The notes below the pieces were generated by a model that saw only the letters and a list, made by a program, of their open reading frames with translations, was not told where the DNA came from and searched no databases. Source: VRUE01 sp050258095 (GTDB taxonomy: Bacteria; Actinomycetota; Thermoleophilia; Solirubrobacterales; 70-9). Taken from it: a stretch of DNA of 64,000 nt. Location: NCBI GenBank assembly GCA_050258095.1, contig JBLMYD010000010.1, forward strand, positions 1 through 64,000, written 5' to 3'. Shown one piece after another: positions 32,694-41,494 of the stretch. Numbering within the stretch: the first letter of the stretch is position 1; each line of letters starts with the position of its first letter. A program made the translations under genes and the position numbers.

Positions 32694-34723
32694 CAGCCTC
32701 GGGCTTTCAGCAGCCCGTAGCGGGGGTTGAGGCTGTGGGCGCGGTCGAAGGCGCGCAGCGCCGGGTCGATCCTGCCCCGCTCGGCTTCGAGGCGGGCGAG
32801 GACGAGCCAGGTGCGCCAGTTGGCGGCTTCCTTCCCGGTCGCCAGCTTCGCCGCGGCGGCCGCGGCGGCGAGCTTGCCCTGGCGCTCGAGCACCAGCGCC
32901 TCCTGCAGGCGGGGCAGGGCCGCGTCGGGTTCGGCGCCGGCGGCGTCGTGCGCCCGCGCGAGGGCGGCGGCGAGGTCGCCGCGGGCGGCGTCGACCCAGC
33001 TCTGGCGCATTGCGGTGGCGGCCTGCAGCGGCGACCAGATCGCGACGATCGCGACGATCGCCGCCGCGGCCACGGCGGCGCGCTGCGCCCAGATGCGGTT
33101 GCGGCGGCTGGTGCGGCGGCGCCGTCGTCGCTTCCCGCTGCGCGACTCGCGCAGCGAGTAGCCGCTGACCGCGACGGCGGCGAGCAGCATGAAGGCGGCG
33201 GGCAGCGCGCCCAGCTGCCAGACCCAGTCGAGGGCGGCGGCCATCGCGAAGCCGGTCGCGCCGGCCGTGGCGCCGGCGAGGACGATGCGCTCGCCGGGGG
33301 GCGCCCGCAGCGAGCGCACAGTGCCGATGCCGAGGACGGCGAAGACGAAGCCCGCGATCAACAGCAGGCCGGGGATGCCCAGCTCGGCGAGGTTTTCGAG
33401 GTAGAGCGAGTGCGCGGTGCGCACGTAGCCGTTGTAGCTGCCGTGCTTGATCCACCAGAATTCGAAGGCGCCCGGCCCGATGCCCTGCCAGGAGGCCGTC
33501 TTGCTCGCGTCCACGGCCGCCTGCCAGAACTGGTAGCGGCCGGCGCCATGGAAGTCGAGGATCGACGAGGGCCCGCTCGGTTCGTCTCCCGGTCCGTTGC
33601 CGCGGCCCTTGAACACCTCCCAGCGGTGCGAGATCTGGTGCGGGGCTCCGGCGGCGATCGCCACCGGCAGGGCGAGGGCGAGCACCACCGCCGTCGCGAT
33701 CAGCGCCTCGCGGCGCTCGATCCCGAGCAGGCTCGGGCGGTCGGCGCGCCGCACGGCGAGGCTGACCATCGCCTGGACCAGGGCGACCCCGGCGCAGACC
33801 GCGATCGCGATCCAGAGCACCTCGGTCCCCTGCCCTTCGGCGCTCGCGGTCGGCAGTCCGCGAGCGAGGTCGCCGCGAGCGGCGACGGCGGCGGCGAGGA
33901 CGGCGCCGCCCACGGTGCCGGCGGCGAGGGTGATCAGCTTCGGCAGCCGGTCGGGGGAGAGGACGAAGAAGGCGAGCAGGGCGGCGGCCGCGACCGCCGC
34001 CCCGGTGCCCGAGGTGGCGAGGTAGAGCGTCAGGCCGACGATCGGGATCGCCGCCGCGGCCAGCGCCTGGGTGGCGATCCTGCGCGGCCAGGCGGTCGCC
34101 GCGAGCAGCAGCGGCAGGGTCATCCCGGCCAGGGCGCCCATCGCGCTCGAGTAGCCGATCGGGTAGACGAGGCGGCGCTCGATTTCGATCCCCGGCAGCA
34201 CCTTGCCCAGTTCGTTGGCCGGGAACCAGGCCGGGTGCAGACGGGAGAGGACGCCGAGGGCGGCGAGCAGCGCGAGGCCGAGGGTGACCCCGCCGAGGAC
34301 GTGACGGGCGCCGCCGCGCCGCCGCGTCGCCGCCGAGATCCCCAGCGCCAGGATGCCCAGGTAGGTGACGACCCGGGCGAGCTCGGCGGCTGTGCGTTCG
34401 CTGCTCTGGGTCCAGCCCAGCGAGAGCGCGGTCCAGGCGGCGAAGCCGCCGAGCAGGAGGAGCACGGCGAGGCCGGCACGGGTGCGGCCCGGCACCGGCA
34501 GCGCCTCGACGGCGACGCCGAGCAGGAGGCTCCACCAGACGACGATGCCGACCTGGTCGCGCGGGATCGGGTCGTAGCCGCCGCTCTGCAGCCCCAGGTA
34601 GACGATGAGGATGGCGGCGAGCAGTCCGGTCGCGTATTTGCCCCAGTCGTCCCGCGGGCTCTCGCGGTGGCGATGCCACTCTCGCGCGCTCTGCCAGTGG
34701 CGCGGTGTATCCAGTGCCTCCAT
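32693..34723 (-). CDS. O-antigen ligase/polymerase-like membrane protein with C-terminal TPR
   Basis: A 676-residue protein. About twelve hydrophobic helices span residues 25-575; the Wzy_C/WaaL-type periplasmic loop contains HSLYLENLAELGIPGLLL, the hallmark H-x-L/Y...E-x-G-I-x-G of O-antigen ligases, preceded by WQGIGPGAFEFWW. Residues about 590-676 are helical repeats (VDAARGDLAAALARAHDAAG, LALARLEAERGRIDPAL-like), a TPR-type tail. Acts in the inner membrane, joining or polymerising lipid-linked glycan. ATG 34723; the sulfotransferase gene follows by 1-nt overlap. Confidence 0.8.
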   Translation of the reverse strand: MEALDTPRHWQSAREWHRHRESPRDDWGKYATGLLAAILIVYLGLQSGGYDPIPRDQVGIVVWWSLLLGVAVEALPVPGRTRAGLAVLLLLGGFAAWTALSLGWTQSSERTAAELARVVTYLGILALGISAATRRRGGARHVLGGVTLGLALLAALGVLSRLHPAWFPANELGKVLPGIEIERRLVYPIGYSSAMGALAGMTLPLLLAATAWPRRIATQALAAAAIPIVGLTLYLATSGTGAAVAAAALLAFFVLSPDRLPKLITLAAGTVGGAVLAAAVAARGDLARGLPTASAEGQGTEVLWIAIAVCAGVALVQAMVSLAVRRADRPSLLGIERREALIATAVVLALALPVAIAAGAPHQISHRWEVFKGRGNGPGDEPSGPSSILDFHGAGRYQFWQAAVDASKTASWQGIGPGAFEFWWIKHGSYNGYVRTAHSLYLENLAELGIPGLLLIAGFVFAVLGIGTVRSLRAPPGERIVLAGATAGATGFAMAAALDWVWQLGALPAAFMLLAAVAVSGYSLRESRSGKRRRRRRTSRRNRIWAQRAAVAAAAIVAIVAIWSPLQAATAMRQSWVDAARGDLAAALARAHDAAGAEPDAALPRLQEALVLERQGKLAAAAAAAKLATGKEAANWRTWLVLARLEAERGRIDPALRAFDRAHSLNPRYGLLKARG

Positions 34724-34781
34724 GTACAGTCTTTTCGCGGGAGGGGCCGCGGGTCCGCTCTCTTCCCAATCCGGCGTGTTT

Positions 34782-35210
34782 ATGGGTTCGATGCGGAAAA
34801 CTACGGCACTCACCCTGCTGGGGTTGGTCCTGGCGCTCCCCGCCGCCGCGCCGGCGGCAGTTGTCGTGGCGCCGCCCGGGCTGCCGGAGGCGGAACAGTA
34901 CTTCGAGACCCAGCCGACCTCGACCGGCCCGAAGGCGCCCGACCTGACGAAGAAAGCGCGCGACGCGGTGCGCAACGGCACGCTCGACGAAGCGACCGAA
35001 GAAGCCCTGCGCCGTCGCGGCCCGACCGGCCTGGCGCTGGCCGAAGCCGTCGCCCAGACCGCGCCGCAGCAGGGCAGGCGCCCGCAGACGCCGTCGCTGG
35101 AAGCGCTCGGCGAGCAGGGGATGGGCGCCGTATTCCCGCTCCTGCTGGTGCTCGCGGCCGCGGCCGCGGCCGCCTTCGCGGTGGCCCGTCGCCGCACCCC
35201 CGCCCGGTGA
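34782..35210 (+). CDS. Small exported protein with C-terminal membrane anchor
   Basis: About 142 residues. Signal peptide MRKTTALTLLGLVLALPAAA, a central charged region (KKARDAVRNGTLDEATEEAL) and a C-terminal helix VFPLLLVLAAAAAAAFAVA followed by ARRRTPAR. No LPxTG-type motif precedes the helix, so it is simply membrane-anchored outside-in. ATG 34782 or 34791 are equally possible. It overlaps the next gene by a GTGA junction. Function unknown; neighbouring polymerase and hydrolase genes suggest an assembly role. Confidence 0.65.
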   Translation: MGSMRKTTALTLLGLVLALPAAAPAAVVVAPPGLPEAEQYFETQPTSTGPKAPDLTKKARDAVRNGTLDEATEEALRRRGPTGLALAEAVAQTAPQQGRRPQTPSLEALGEQGMGAVFPLLLVLAAAAAAAFAVARRRTPAR

Positions 35211-36637
35211 GCCGCCGGGCGCTCACCGCGGTCCTCGCCCTGGTGGCGCTCGGCGCCTGCGCGGCGCCGGTCTCCGCCGCGCCGCACGGGCTGCAGCTCG
35301 GGCTGGCGGAAGAATCGTTTGCGAGCTCGAACCCGTCGGCGCGCGAAAGGTGGACGTCGCGGGCCCGCGACGCGGGCGCCGACCTCGCCCTGCTCGACGT
35401 CGTCTGGTCGGAAATCGCGCCGCGCAAGCTGCCCGCCGGCTTCGAACCGGCCAACCCGGCCGATCCCGCCTACAGGTGGACCGCTCTCGACGATGCCGTG
35501 CGCAGCGCGGTGGCGGCGGGAATGCAGCCCGTGCTCGAGATCGACTACGCCCCGGCCTGGGCCGAGGGCGTAGGTCGCCCGAGCGAAGCCGTGGCGCCGC
35601 CGGGGACCTGGCAGCCGCAGCCGCAGGCGCTGGGCGAGTTCGCCCGGGCGCTCGCCTCCCGCTACTCGGGCGACTACGTCGATCCGACCGACTCGGCGGC
35701 CGGGCCCCTGCCGCGCGTGCGCTACTTCCAGATCTGGGCCGAGCAGAACCTCTCCGTCCACCTCAACCCGCTCTGGCGCGGCCGGCGGCTGGTCGCTCCG
35801 GGCCACTACCGGGCGATGCTGAACGCGGCCTACGCGGCGATCCATGCGGCCGACCCCGGGGCGCGGGTGATCGTCGGCGGCCTCGCTCCCTATGGCGACG
35901 CGCGGCCGGGTGGGCAGCGCATCCCGCCGGTCTGGTTCTGGCGCTCGCTGCTCTGCCTGCGCGGGGCGCGGCTGCGCCCGGTCCGCTGCCCGCACCCCGC
36001 CCACTTCGACATCGCCGCCCACAACCCGATCGACGTCTTCGGGCCGACGGTGGGGGCGACCTCGCGGCTGGACGTCTCGGTGCCGGACATCGGCCGGCTG
36101 CAGAGGATCGTGCGCAAGGCGGTCGCGACGCGGCGCCTGCTGCCGGCGCGGGGCAAGCCGTTCTGGGCGACCGAGATCTGGTGGGACTCCAACCCGCCCG
36201 ACCCGCTCGGCGTGCCGGTCGCCAAGCAGGCCGGCTACCTGACGCAGGCGCTCTTCGGGCTCTGGCGCCAGGGAGTGAGCGCCGTGGTCTGGTGGTACCT
36301 GCGCGACCAGGCCCCCGGCAGCGCCGGCTACGGCGCCACCCTGCAGAGCGGTCTGCTCTACCGCGACGGCCGGCCGAAGCCGGCCTACGCTGCCTTCCGC
36401 TTCCCCTTCGTCGCGCAGCGCCGCTCCGGTGGGCGCCTGCTGCTCTGGGGCCGGGCGCCGCGGGCGGGGCGGGTGACGATCGAGCGGCGCGCCCGGCGGG
36501 GCTGGGCGCCGATCGCGCACCCGGCGACGGGTGCCGACGGGGTGTTCGTCGCGCGCCTGCGCGGGTCGGCGGGAGCCCTCCGGCTTCGCGCCCGCCAGGG
36601 AACGGAGACGAGCCGCTCCTGGCGGCTGAGGCGCTGA
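35207..36637 (+). CDS. Secreted TIM-barrel glycoside-hydrolase-like protein
   Basis: A 476-residue protein: signal peptide (SRRALTAVLALVALGACAAPVSA), then a beta/alpha barrel. YFQIWAEQNLSVHLNP gives a Glu after strand 4 (the general-acid position of clan A enzymes; N-E in most relatives, here AEQN), and KPFWATEIWWDSNPP gives a Glu on strand 7 as nucleophile candidate. FGLWRQGVSAVVWWYLRDQ closes the barrel. A beta-sandwich-like tail (GRVTIERRARRGW) follows. Similar to GH39/GH5-like proteins in exopolysaccharide loci; may trim or release the polymer. Confidence 0.7.
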   Translation: MSRRALTAVLALVALGACAAPVSAAPHGLQLGLAEESFASSNPSARERWTSRARDAGADLALLDVVWSEIAPRKLPAGFEPANPADPAYRWTALDDAVRSAVAAGMQPVLEIDYAPAWAEGVGRPSEAVAPPGTWQPQPQALGEFARALASRYSGDYVDPTDSAAGPLPRVRYFQIWAEQNLSVHLNPLWRGRRLVAPGHYRAMLNAAYAAIHAADPGARVIVGGLAPYGDARPGGQRIPPVWFWRSLLCLRGARLRPVRCPHPAHFDIAAHNPIDVFGPTVGATSRLDVSVPDIGRLQRIVRKAVATRRLLPARGKPFWATEIWWDSNPPDPLGVPVAKQAGYLTQALFGLWRQGVSAVVWWYLRDQAPGSAGYGATLQSGLLYRDGRPKPAYAAFRFPFVAQRRSGGRLLLWGRAPRAGRVTIERRARRGWAPIAHPATGADGVFVARLRGSAGALRLRARQGTETSRSWRLRR

Positions 36638-36685
36638 ATGTAAACACGGTGCTTTGCTAGTGTCCTCTGCACGGGAGAGGAGGCC

Positions 36686-37126
36686 GTGAACTTGGGGAAC
36701 AAGCTGTTTGCAGGGCTGTTGGCAGGGGTCTGTGCGCTGGTCCTCGCCGCCCTCCTGCCGCCGGCCGCCGCCGTGGCCGGCGGCAACGGCTGCCCGAAAG
36801 GCCAGACCGGCACGCCCCCCTACTGCACGACACCGTCGAACAACTTCCAGCTGCAGACGGTCAAGCACGAAGGCACGAAAGCGAAAATCAGGATCAAGGT
36901 GCCGGGACCGGGCGTGGTCAAAGCCACCGGCAAATACCTAGTCCCGGCGGAAGCGAACCCGAAAGCGAAGGGCCGGTTCTGGATGACGCTGAAGCTGACC
37001 AGCGCCGGGGTCGCGATCCTGGACAAAAAACGCACGCTCAAGGTCAGGATCGCCTTCGTCTACACGCCGACCGAAGGCACCCCGCGCACGCGGCACAAGA
37101 CGATCAGGTTCAAGCTCAAAAAATAG
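36686..37126 (+). CDS. Small secreted protein of unknown function
   Basis: A 146-residue protein with signal peptide LGNKLFAGLLAGVCALVLAA ending near AVAGG. Mature part has two cysteines (GCPKGQ, YCTTP) then a Lys-rich beta domain (KAKIRIKVPGPGVVKATGKY, ending KTIRFKLKK). Such Ig-like Lys-rich exported proteins are common in Solirubrobacterales. GTG start after GGGAGAGGAGG, one of the best ribosome sites in the window, so probably strongly expressed. Confidence 0.7.
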   Translation: MNLGNKLFAGLLAGVCALVLAALLPPAAAVAGGNGCPKGQTGTPPYCTTPSNNFQLQTVKHEGTKAKIRIKVPGPGVVKATGKYLVPAEANPKAKGRFWMTLKLTSAGVAILDKKRTLKVRIAFVYTPTEGTPRTRHKTIRFKLKK

Positions 37127-37141
37127 TTCGCCTCCGCTGTC

Positions 37142-37157
37142 CTGGCTGACCAGCCAG
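37142..37157 (+). terminator. Short hairpin after the secreted protein
   Basis: CTGGCT-GACC-AGCCAG forms a 6-bp stem 16 nt after the stop at 37126. It could end the transcript; no T-run follows. Confidence 0.25.
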
Positions 37158-37177
37158 CCTGCCAGAATGCCAGTGCC

Positions 37178-38692
37178 TTGACCGCGAAGACCGCGAACGG
37201 ACAGCCCGGCGAGCACCTCGACGTGCTGATCGTCGGCGCCGGTCTCTCCGGCATCGGCGCCGCCCACCACCTGCAGGAGGCCTTCCCCGGCCGCAGCTAC
37301 GCGATCCTCGAGGCGCGCGCGGAGCTGGGGGGGACCTGGGACCTGTTCCGCTACCCGGGGGTCCGCTCGGACTCCGACATGCACACGCTCGGCTACCGCT
37401 TCCGCCCCTGGACCGACTCGAAGACGATCGCCGGCGGCCCCGCGATCCTCGAGTACGTGCGGGCGACCGCGCGCGAGGGTGGCATCGACCGCCGCATCCG
37501 CTTCGGCCGGCGGGTCGTGCGGGCCGAGTGGTCGAGCGAGGAGGCGCGCTGGACGGTCGAGGCCGAGCGCGACGACGGCGAGCGGGCGACGCTCACCTGC
37601 GACTACCTCTGGGTCTGCAGCGGCTACTACCGCTACGACGAAGGCTTCCGGCCGCGCTTCGCGGGCGAGGAGCGCTTCGGCGGCGAGATCGTCCATCCCC
37701 AGCACTGGCCCGCGGACCTCGAGTACGCGGGCAAGCGGGTCGTCGTGATCGGCAGCGGCGCGACGGCGGTGACGCTGGTGCCGGCGATGGCCGAGACGGC
37801 CGCCCAGGTGACGATGCTGCAGCGCTCGCCGACCTACATCGCCTCGCTGCCGGGCGAAGACCCTGTCGCCGGTCGCCTGCGGCGCTTCCGCTTCCTGCCG
37901 CCGCGCGCCGTCTACGCGATCGTGCGCTGGAAGAACATCGTCCTGCAGACGCTCACCTACCAGCTCAGCCGCCGCCGCCCGGAGCTGGTCAAGAAGCTGA
38001 TCCGCCGCGGCGTCGAGCGGGCCCTGCCGCCCGGCTATGACGTCGACAGGCACTTCACGCCTCCCTACAACCCCTGGGACCAGCGCATGTGCCTGGTGCC
38101 GAACGGCGACCTCTTCGCGGCGATCCGCGCGGGCCGCGCCGCGGTCGTCACCGACACGATCGAGAGCTTCGGCGAGCGCGGCATCCGGCTCGGCTCGGGC
38201 GAGGAGCTGGAAGCGGACGTGATCGTCACCGCGACCGGGCTCAACCTGCTCTTCCTCGGCGGCATCGAGCTCGTCGTCGACGGCGAGCCGGTCGACCTGC
38301 CGGGGACGATGACCTACAAGGGGATGATGCTGAGCGGCGTCCCCAACTGCGCCTTCACCGTCGGCTACACCAACGCCTCCTGGACGCTGAAGGCCGACCT
38401 CACCTCCGAGTACGTCTGCCGCCTGCTCGCCCACATGGACGCGCACGGCTACGTCAAAAGCGTGCCTGAGATCACCGACCCGACCGTCGAGGAGCGGCCG
38501 CTGCTCGACTTCACCTCGGGCTACGTGCTGCGCTCGCTCGACCAGTTCCCCAAACAGGGCTCGAAGGAGCCCTGGAAGCTGCGCCAGAACTACGTCTTCG
38601 ACCGGCGCGCAATCCGCCGCGACCCGATCGAGGACGGCGCGATGCAGTTCTCGGCGGCGCGGCGGGCGCAGCCGCCCAAGGTCGCCGCGTAG
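37178..38692 (+). CDS. Flavin-containing monooxygenase (Baeyer-Villiger type)
   Basis: A 504-residue FAD/NADPH enzyme. FAD site VLIVGAGLSGIGAAHHL near 17-33; the Baeyer-Villiger fingerprint F-x-G-x3-H-x3-W-P appears as FGGEIVHPQHWP at 167-178; the NADPH site VVVIGSGATAVT follows. GGTWDLFRYPGVRSDSDM fits cyclohexanone/4-hydroxyacetophenone monooxygenase-like members. Likely oxidises ketones or related lipophilic substrates in the cytosol. TTG start; transcribed alone. Confidence 0.85.
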   Translation: MTAKTANGQPGEHLDVLIVGAGLSGIGAAHHLQEAFPGRSYAILEARAELGGTWDLFRYPGVRSDSDMHTLGYRFRPWTDSKTIAGGPAILEYVRATAREGGIDRRIRFGRRVVRAEWSSEEARWTVEAERDDGERATLTCDYLWVCSGYYRYDEGFRPRFAGEERFGGEIVHPQHWPADLEYAGKRVVVIGSGATAVTLVPAMAETAAQVTMLQRSPTYIASLPGEDPVAGRLRRFRFLPPRAVYAIVRWKNIVLQTLTYQLSRRRPELVKKLIRRGVERALPPGYDVDRHFTPPYNPWDQRMCLVPNGDLFAAIRAGRAAVVTDTIESFGERGIRLGSGEELEADVIVTATGLNLLFLGGIELVVDGEPVDLPGTMTYKGMMLSGVPNCAFTVGYTNASWTLKADLTSEYVCRLLAHMDAHGYVKSVPEITDPTVEERPLLDFTSGYVLRSLDQFPKQGSKEPWKLRQNYVFDRRAIRRDPIEDGAMQFSAARRAQPPKVAA

Positions 38693-38741
38693 GGTCGGTC
38701 GGCAAACTTCTTCCCCGCTTGGGCGCGGGGCCACTCCGTGG

Positions 38742-39491
38742 TCAAGAGCAGGCGGGGCAGGTGCAGTCTTTGTCGTCTGTGAAATGACGAAGACGCTCCG
38801 GACGGGATACCGCGGGAAGGGCTGATTGTGCCCAGGGCCAATCGTTGGCGTTGTATCCCCGATAGAGGGCATGACCCAGCAGATCGGCGAGCTGTTGAGC
38901 CTGGTCAGCTTGGAGTTCACAAAGAACGGGATCTCGGCCAGGGCATAGAGCCGGCGTGGATCTTGCTTTGGGCGACCTTCAACGGCTCGAGCAACCTCCA
39001 CCCAGGCTTGGAGGGTGCGCTCGTACTTGCTCTCGTCCGCAATGAGCACCCCGTTGTTGGGAAAGCCCTCTTTGCGCTTGGAACGAAGAACCTGATCGAA
39101 CGCGTAGAGAAGCTCTCCGTATGTTGTCTTGGTGGGTGATTGCGAATGGTTTCGGTCCATCGCCACCGCGAAGCACTCGATCCCCGTCTTAACGCCGGTC
39201 TTGGCTTGCCTGTGCTCCCAGGTGTCCAGCTTCTTCAGGAGGTCGTGATACAGACCATGTCTCTTCTTTCGTTGGACATTGCGCCAGCCGCCTGCACCGG
39301 CTCTCATCGGACTTCCATGCAAACTCAAGATGTTCCGCGGCCTTCCGGCCGAGGAATTTATTCATGGTTCCGTTGATCTCGGCCGCAAGCGGTCGCACGG
39401 CATCCTCATGGACCGCTACGGCAGCCACAACGAAGACCTTGGCGCCAGGGTCTGTCAGCTCACCGCTCTCATCGGCGTAGAGGAGATACAC
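38742..39491 (-). pseudogene. DUF3800 protein gene with two compensating frameshifts
   Basis: Starting at GTG 39491 the frame reads VYLLYADESGELTDPGAKVF, the DUF3800 opening with its catalytic-like DES. Homology leaves this frame after GRKAAEHLEF and continues one base later (HGSPMRAGAGGWRNVQRKKR ... ALAEIPFFVNSKLTRL), then returns to the first frame at QLADLLGHALYRGYNANDW, ending at TGA 38742-38744. One extra base near 39320 and one missing base near 38895 would restore 249 residues. GC is lower than the neighbours. Either a recent pseudogene or two sequence errors. Confidence 0.65.
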
Positions 39492-39732
39492 GCCTGAGAA
39501 AGGTAATGCAGGGGAGCTGGAAATGAAAAGCAGCCGGGGGAATCCTTAAGGACTCCGCGGACCCGAGGGCCCTCCCGACCGCGATAAAAAATTTATAGCG
39601 ACTCGCGACGCAAAACGCAAGACTTTTGCAAATCGCCAGGACGGAACTTACCCCTCCGCCTGAATCGATTCTACCCTGCCCCACAGACTGAAAACGGCCT
39701 CCCACGACGGCTGGGTGCCGGTACGTTGCGCA
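39492..39732. other. Gene-free AT-richer gap
   Basis: About 240 bp without a convincing gene. Contains AAAAAATTTATAGCG and CAAAACGCAAGACTTTTGCAAA (in part palindromic), with base composition like the DUF3800 gene, so probably part of the same acquired segment. Confidence 0.4.
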
Positions 39733-40533
39733 CTACGGCAGCAGGGCGATCGCGCGGCCGGGGGCGCCGCTGGCGACGGCGATCTTCACCGGCAGGAAGA
39801 CGAAGTCGGCGCCGCGCGGCGGCAGCCGGTCGAGGTTGGTCAGCATCTCGACGAAGAGCATCTCGCGGCTGAGGCCCTCCCTGTGGACCTCGATCCCCTC
39901 CTCGGCCGAGCCCATGCTGGGCGCGTCGATGCCGACCGTGGCGACGCCGCGCTCGTGCAGGAAGATCGCGACCTCGGGCCCGGGGGCGGGCCAGGCGGGG
40001 CGCGACTGCAGCATCACCGGCTCGTGCACGAACGCCTTGCCCGCCTCGCCGGCGACGTAGTGCTTCGACCAGCCGCTGTGGAGGAGGACGATCTCACCCG
40101 GCTGGAAGCGGCCGTGCTCCTCCTCCCAGGCCTCGAGGTGCTCGACCGCGATCGGCGGGCTGACGCCGGGGTCGGCCCTGCCGTCGAGGTGCCTGAGGTC
40201 GACGACCGCGGCCGGGCCGATCATCTTCGCCAGGTCGAGCTTCTCGGCGCTCGCCTCGCCCAGCGGCCCGGCGTCGGGGAGACCCGAGCCGGGCGGCGGG
40301 ATGAAGTGCGAGGGCGCGTCGACGTGGGTGCCGGCGTGCTCGTCGAGGATCATGAAATGGGTCACGTAGGGGCCGAGCGAGCAGCAGCTCGCCCCGGTCG
40401 GCAGCTCTGATTCCTCGTACCAGCTCCAGTTCTTGTGAGCGAACGGCATGTGCTCGGGCCAGGTGCCCGGCAGGTGCTCGGAGAGGGTGACCGAGAGGTC
40501 GACCACTCGCTGCGGATCGGCGTCGATCGCCAT
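39733..40533 (-). CDS. Cyclase-family hydrolase (kynurenine formamidase-like)
   Basis: A 266-residue metal-dependent hydrolase. HAGTHVDAPSH at 66-76 is the H-x-G-T-H-x-D-A-P-x-H signature of the PF04199 cyclase family; VLLHSGWSKHY and GVATVGIDAPSM are the other conserved strands. Members include kynurenine formamidase and isatin hydrolase; the substrate here is not evident. Transcribed alone; a TACTAC box lies 7 nt before ATG 40533. Confidence 0.8.
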   Translation of the reverse strand: MAIDADPQRVVDLSVTLSEHLPGTWPEHMPFAHKNWSWYEESELPTGASCCSLGPYVTHFMILDEHAGTHVDAPSHFIPPPGSGLPDAGPLGEASAEKLDLAKMIGPAAVVDLRHLDGRADPGVSPPIAVEHLEAWEEEHGRFQPGEIVLLHSGWSKHYVAGEAGKAFVHEPVMLQSRPAWPAPGPEVAIFLHERGVATVGIDAPSMGSAEEGIEVHREGLSREMLFVEMLTNLDRLPPRGADFVFLPVKIAVASGAPGRAIALLP

Positions 40534-40540
40534 CGCACCA

Positions 40541-40546
40541 GTAGTA
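40541..40546 (-). promoter_or_regulatory. -10-like TACTAC before the cyclase gene
   Basis: Ends 7 nt before the ATG at 40533 on the minus strand; weaker than the other boxes but at the same spacing. Confidence 0.25.
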
Positions 40547-40558
40547 CCACGGAGGCGG

Positions 40559-41413
40559 TCAGGCGTGGCTATCGAGCCGCTCGGCCAGTCGCTTCATGCC
40601 GAGCTTACGGGCGGCGGCCGCGGCGGCTCGCCACTCGGTCTCGCGGTCGGGCGGCGGCTCGACGCCGGCGTCGCGCAGCGTCGCGATCTCCTTGAAGGCG
40701 CGCAGGTCGTCGGCCGCGTCGAGCAGGGTCGCGCGCAGCGCCGGGCGGCGCTCGCGGATCGCGTCGTCGAGGACCGCCTCGAGCGAGCCGTGGCGACGCA
40801 GCAGCTCGGCCGCCGTCTTCGGCCCCACCCCCTTGGCGCCGGGCAAACCGTCGGCGGGGTCGCCGCGCAGGGCGATGAAGTCGGGGACCAGCTCGGGCGG
40901 GATCCCGTAGCGCTCCTCGACCTCGGCCGGTCCGACCTCCTCGGCGCCTTTCGTCCCGGTCTTGACGTAGAGGACCGTGACCCGCTCGCTCGCGCACTGG
41001 TACATGTCGCGGTCGCCGGTGAGGAGCAGGGCGCGGCCGCCCGCCTCCGCCTCGCGCCTGGCGTAGGTGCCGAGCAGGTCGTCGGCCTCGAGGTCCTCGC
41101 TCGTCGCCACCGTCCAGCCGAAGGACTCGAAGAAGTCGCGGGCGAAGGCGAACTGTGGCGAGAGGTCGTCGGGCATCGCCGCCTCGCGCTCGGCGTGGTA
41201 GGCGGGGTAGAGCTCGGTTCGGTAGGAGGCCGCGTCGGGACCGAAGCAGAGGACGACGGCGCGCGGCCGGTGCGCTTCGACCTCGCGCAGGACGAGGTTC
41301 GCCGTGCCGAGCAGCGCGTTGACGGGCCTGCCGTCCGCCCCGACGATCGAGTCCGGCAGCGCGTAGAAGGCGCGGAAGAGCATCGAGGGCGCGTCGACGA
41401 CGAGCAGCGGCAC
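40559..41413 (-). CDS. Stand-alone 5'-3' exonuclease (Pol I N-terminal domain family)
   Basis: A 284-residue FEN-like nuclease. VVDAPSMLFRAFYAL, then LEADDLLGTYARREA and LLTGDRDMYQ supply the acidic metal ligands; LRGDPADGLPGAKGVGPKTA is the helix-3-turn-helix DNA clamp. It lacks the polymerase domain, as in actinobacterial accessory exonucleases that process flaps and RNA primers. GTG start with TAGGCT 6 nt upstream. Confidence 0.85.
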   Translation of the reverse strand: MPLLVVDAPSMLFRAFYALPDSIVGADGRPVNALLGTANLVLREVEAHRPRAVVLCFGPDAASYRTELYPAYHAEREAAMPDDLSPQFAFARDFFESFGWTVATSEDLEADDLLGTYARREAEAGGRALLLTGDRDMYQCASERVTVLYVKTGTKGAEEVGPAEVEERYGIPPELVPDFIALRGDPADGLPGAKGVGPKTAAELLRRHGSLEAVLDDAIRERRPALRATLLDAADDLRAFKEIATLRDAGVEPPPDRETEWRAAAAAARKLGMKRLAERLDSHA

Positions 41414-41419
41414 CCCCGC

Positions 41420-41425
41420 AGCCTA
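41420..41425 (-). promoter_or_regulatory. -10 box TAGGCT of the exonuclease gene
   Basis: Ends 6 nt before GTG 41413 on the minus strand, so the transcript should start at or next to the start codon. Confidence 0.4.
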
Positions 41426-41494
41426 CGCGCCGTCGCCGCAACCCCTACCTGCTGCCTGATCGCCAAACTATCCTCCCGTGGCGCGGTGAGATAG

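Noticed and set aside
34724..36868. Upstream extension of the minus-strand polymerase frame and very long plus-strand frames across 7912-9741 and 13808-14857
   Set aside because: The extensions lie antisense or out of frame to well-supported genes and lack family similarity; real starts are at 34723, 9742 and 14858.
39469..39705. A 78-codon minus-strand frame upstream of the DUF3800 gene
   Set aside because: Sequence is low in coding character, no ribosome site, overlaps the AT-rich gap; treated as non-coding.
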